From NCBI GenBank assembly GCA_031556475.1, contig JAVBSY010000092.1:1-25922 (forward strand): a DNA stretch of 25,922 nucleotides. Reading direction: 5' to 3'. The notes under the pieces are model-generated. The model was not told the origin of the DNA, searched no databases, and saw only the letters and a list, made by a program, of their open reading frames with translations. This document shows positions 23,469-25,922 of the stretch, piece after piece. The stretch is from Azoarcus sp031556475. GTDB taxonomy: Bacteria > Pseudomonadota > Gammaproteobacteria > Burkholderiales > Rhodocyclaceae. Within the stretch, counting starts at the first letter, position 1, and every line of letters starts with the position of its first letter. Made by a program: the position numbers and the translations under genes.

Positions 23469-23511
23469 CTTTTTCACGCACCTTCACCCACTCGCGCACA
23501 CGGAGCCCTCT

Positions 23512-24387
23512 ATGTCCATGAAACATCCAGTCATTGCCGTCACCGGGTCGTCCGGCGCCGGCACCACGACGGTCAAGGACACCTTCGAGGCCATTTTTCA
23601 CCGCGAGAACGTGAATGCCGCGATCATCGAGGGCGATAGCTTTCACCGCTATACCCGCGACGAAATGCAGACGCTCAACGACGCGGCCGACCGCGAAGGG
23701 CGCCCTGCCATCAGCCATTTCGGACCGGATGCGAACCTGCTCGAAGACCTCGAAAACCTGTTCCGCGCCTACGGCGATTCCGCGACAGGGCGACGGCGTG
23801 CCTATATCCACAGCGAAGCCCAGGCGATGCACTACAACCTGCCGATGGGCACCTTCACCACCTGGGAAGATTTGCCGGTAGGCACCGATGGCCTGTTCTA
23901 CGAAGGGCTGCACGGCGCCTTTCTTTCCGACAGCGTAAACACCGCCCGCCACGTCGACCTGCTCATCGGCGTAGTGCCGACGATCAATCTCGAATGGATC
24001 CAGAAGCTGCACCGCGACACCCGGGTGCGCGGCTATTCCGCCGAGGCGGTACAGGACACCATCCTGCGCCGCATGCATGACTACGTGCATTACATCGTGC
24101 CGCAGTTCTCCCATACCCACATCAACTTCCAGCGCGTGCCGGTGGTGGATACCTCCAATCCTTTCATCGCCCGCGACGTGCCGACGCTGGACGAATCCAT
24201 GGTGGTGATCCGTTTCAAGGATCCGCGCGGAGTGGATTTTCCCTATCTGCTGCAAATGATTCCCGGCGCGTTCATGAGCCGTGCCAATACCATCGTCATT
24301 CCCGGCGGCCGCCTCGACCTTGCGATGCAACTCATCCTCACGCCGCTGATCTGGAAGTTGATGGAGCACCGCCGGCAGTGGGTCTGA
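23512..24387 (+). CDS. prk: Phosphoribulokinase
   Basis: Phosphorylates ribulose 5-phosphate to ribulose 1,5-bisphosphate, the CO2 acceptor of RuBisCO. The 291-residue length is that of the proteobacterial octameric class. The P-loop is VTGSSGAGTTTVKDTF at about 9-24; IIEGDSFHRYTRDEM carries the catalytic Asp and substrate contacts; FYEGLHGAF is the Walker B-like region; and KLHRDTRVRGYSAEAVQDTI and FQRVPVVDTSNPFIARD follow. The protein contains no cysteine at all, so the thiol regulation of plant PRK is excluded; NADH/AMP allostery as in Rhodobacter is the family alternative. ATG at 23512 has GGAG eight bases upstream (a second in-frame ATG lies at 23518). tkt follows 175 bp later. Confidence 0.96.
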   Translation: MSMKHPVIAVTGSSGAGTTTVKDTFEAIFHRENVNAAIIEGDSFHRYTRDEMQTLNDAADREGRPAISHFGPDANLLEDLENLFRAYGDSATGRRRAYIHSEAQAMHYNLPMGTFTTWEDLPVGTDGLFYEGLHGAFLSDSVNTARHVDLLIGVVPTINLEWIQKLHRDTRVRGYSAEAVQDTILRRMHDYVHYIVPQFSHTHINFQRVPVVDTSNPFIARDVPTLDESMVVIRFKDPRGVDFPYLLQMIPGAFMSRANTIVIPGGRLDLAMQLILTPLIWKLMEHRRQWV

Positions 24388-24516
24388 TTCGACAACGGAT
24401 TCGAAGACCGGGCAGTGCTCCCAAAGTGCAGTACACAAAGCCGGTTCACCCTCCGGACCAACCATTCAGCATTTTCCGATCGTAACGCCCCCTATCAACG
24501 ATGGGCTGATTTCGGC

Positions 24517-24522
24517 GATAAT
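24517..24522 (+). promoter_or_regulatory. Possible -10 box for tkt (GATAAT)
   Basis: GATAAT matches the -10 consensus at five of six bases, 41 bp before the tkt ATG, followed by GCCGCC. No convincing -35 is seen. If real, tkt has its own promoter apart from prk. Confidence 0.3.
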
Positions 24523-24562
24523 GCCGCCTTTTTCCAGCCGCCCCTTCGGTTTCGAGAAAATC

Positions 24563-25922
24563 ATGTCGTCGCCCAGAAACACTCAGCTCCCGGTCTTCAA
24601 CCCTGTCACCGGCGCTATCCGTGCCCTGGCGATGGACGCGGTACAACAAGCAAACTCCGGCCACCCCGGCGCGCCGATGGGCATGGCCGAAATCGCCGAA
24701 GTGCTGTGGCGGCGCCATCTCAAGCACAACCCTGCCAATCCCGGGTGGGCCGACCGCGACCGTTTCGTTCTCAGTAACGGCCACGGCTCGATGCTGCTCT
24801 ACGCACTGCTCCATCTCACCGGCTACGATCTGCCGATCGACGAACTCAAGCGTTTTCGCCAGCTTCACAGCAAAACGCCCGGCCACCCGGAATACGGCTA
24901 CGCCCCCGGCATCGAAACCACCACCGGCCCGCTCGGCCAGGGCATCGCCAACGCCATCGGTATGGCGCTGGCGGAAAGACTGCTGGCCGCCGAGTTCAAC
25001 CGGCCGGGCCACGACATCGTCGACCACTACACCTACGCCTTCGTCGGCGATGGCTGCCTGATGGAGGGCATCTCACACGAAGCCTGCTCGTTGGCCGGCA
25101 CATGGGGGCTGTCGAAGCTGATCGTCCTTTACGACGACAACAACATTTCCATCGACGGCCATGTGGAAGGCTGGTTCACCGACGATACGCCGAAGCGTTT
25201 CGAGGCCTACGGCTGGCATGTCATCCGCGACGTGCAAGGCCACGACCCAGCCGCGATCGACGCCGCCATCCAGGCTGCCAAAGCCGAACACGCCAAGCCG
25301 ACACTGATCTGCTGCAAGACCGTGATCGGCGCGGGCAGCCCGGCCAAGCAAGGTGGCCACGACGTACATGGCGCCCCGCTCGGTACCGCCGAAATCGGCG
25401 CCGCCCGCGCCTATATCGGCTGGAACCACCCGCCATTCGAGATTCCCGCCGACGTTTACGCGGCCTGGGACGCACGCGCCACGGGTGCCACCCGCGAGCG
25501 CGAGTGGAATATCCGCTTCGACGCCTATGCCGCCGCGCACCCGGAACTCGCCGCCGAATTCAAACGCCGCGCGGCCAGTGCGTTGCCCGCCGACTGGCCG
25601 CGCCATGTCGATGCGGTCGTGGCGGAAGTCGCCGCCAAGGCCGAAACCATCGCCACCCGCAAGGCAAGCCAGAACAGTATCGAAGCCTATGCTCTGAAGC
25701 TACCGGAACTGCTCGGCGGCTCCGCCGATCTGGCCGGTTCCAACCTCACGCTATGGTCCGGCTCTAAGAGTGTCGGCCCCACCGGCGGCGGCAACTACAT
25801 TCACTATGGCGTGCGCGAGTTCGGCATGGCCGCGATCGCCAACGGCGTCGCGCTGCATCGCGGCCTGATCCCCTACACCGCCACCTTCCTGATGTTCAGC
25901 GAATACGCCCGCAATGCCTTGC
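24563..25922 (+). CDS. tkt: Transketolase, 3' truncated by window edge
   Basis: Thiamine-diphosphate enzyme moving two-carbon units between sugar phosphates in the pentose phosphate pathway and Calvin cycle. About 453 codons of some 660-670 are present. The N-terminal domain is complete: AMDAVQQANSGHPGAPMGMA, RFVLSNGHGSMLLYALLHLTGY, PGHPEYGYAPGIETTTGPLGQG, the ThDP motif GDGCLMEGISHEACSLAG...DDNNISIDG, and KTVIGAGSPAKQGGHDVHGAPLG. The pyrimidine-domain start follows with LPELLGGSADLAGSN and YIHYGVREFGMAAIANG, the latter holding the conserved catalytic Glu. The start at 24563 (MSSPRNTQLPV) has GAGAAAA upstream. Position directly after prk suggests a Calvin-cycle cluster (prk-tkt-gap-pgk in several betaproteobacteria), but the following genes are outside the window. 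Confidence 0.96.
   Translation, partial: MSSPRNTQLPVFNPVTGAIRALAMDAVQQANSGHPGAPMGMAEIAEVLWRRHLKHNPANPGWADRDRFVLSNGHGSMLLYALLHLTGYDLPIDELKRFRQLHSKTPGHPEYGYAPGIETTTGPLGQGIANAIGMALAERLLAAEFNRPGHDIVDHYTYAFVGDGCLMEGISHEACSLAGTWGLSKLIVLYDDNNISIDGHVEGWFTDDTPKRFEAYGWHVIRDVQGHDPAAIDAAIQAAKAEHAKPTLICCKTVIGAGSPAKQGGHDVHGAPLGTAEIGAARAYIGWNHPPFEIPADVYAAWDARATGATREREWNIRFDAYAAAHPELAAEFKRRAASALPADWPRHVDAVVAEVAAKAETIATRKASQNSIEAYALKLPELLGGSADLAGSNLTLWSGSKSVGPTGGGNYIHYGVREFGMAAIANGVALHRGLIPYTATFLMFSEYARNAL

Noticed and set aside
23512..24387. Redox control of PRK by the nearby thioredoxin-like protein
   Set aside because: The translated PRK contains no cysteine residues, so a disulfide switch like that in plants and cyanobacteria is impossible.

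Overview
The window looks like a chromosomal segment of a GC-rich betaproteobacterium. Evidence is the strong G/C bias at third codon positions, the gene order hda - HAD phosphatase - (...) - pcnB - folK - deoxynucleoside kinase - panB - panC that I know from Rhodocyclales-like and related betaproteobacteria, and the form of each housekeeping protein. A phosphoribulokinase followed by a transketolase suggests Calvin-cycle (autotrophic or mixotrophic) capacity. The genus cannot be fixed from the sequence alone.

Layout. 1-3470 (minus strand): purM, then a periplasmic adaptor and an RND efflux pump whose gene runs off the left edge. 3797-6377 (plus): hda, a HAD phosphatase and an MFS transporter. 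6523-6939 (minus): a DUF3597 protein ending in a clear intrinsic terminator. 7192-14837 (plus): a long housekeeping run of pcnB, folK, a DMT-type membrane protein, deoxynucleoside kinase, panB, panC, moeA, rpiA and phoU. 14838-17122: a region unlike its surroundings, with a decayed serine-recombinase tail and a compact minus-strand operon of a MarR regulator, a HEAT-repeat DNA alkylation repair-like protein and a DUF6616 protein. 17123-21517 (minus): Fe(2+)-trafficking protein, a PAS-PAS-GGDEF diguanylate cyclase, argA and rsmE. 21748-25922 (plus): thioredoxin-like protein, inositol monophosphatase-family phosphatase, a small unknown protein, prk, and tkt cut by the right edge.

Most of the window is core metabolism: purine, folate, pantothenate, molybdopterin and arginine synthesis, the pentose phosphate/Calvin cycle, and RNA and replication control. 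The most interesting part is the accessory island at about 14.9-17.0 kb. Its regulator and repair-like gene overlap by ATGA, the third gene follows 27 bp later with a strong ribosome binding site, and a near-perfect 18-bp palindrome beside the regulator start is a good autoregulatory operator candidate. Codon use there (AGA, AGG, CTA, CGA) differs from the neighbours, and a recombinase remnant abuts the operon's distal end, so lateral acquisition is likely. Smaller points are a 14-bp tandem repeat between moeA and rpiA, a tandem 9-mer before rsmE, TTG-start questions for argA and the GGDEF gene, and an uncharacterised 85-residue protein beside prk. No tRNA, rRNA, CRISPR array or intact insertion sequence was seen.
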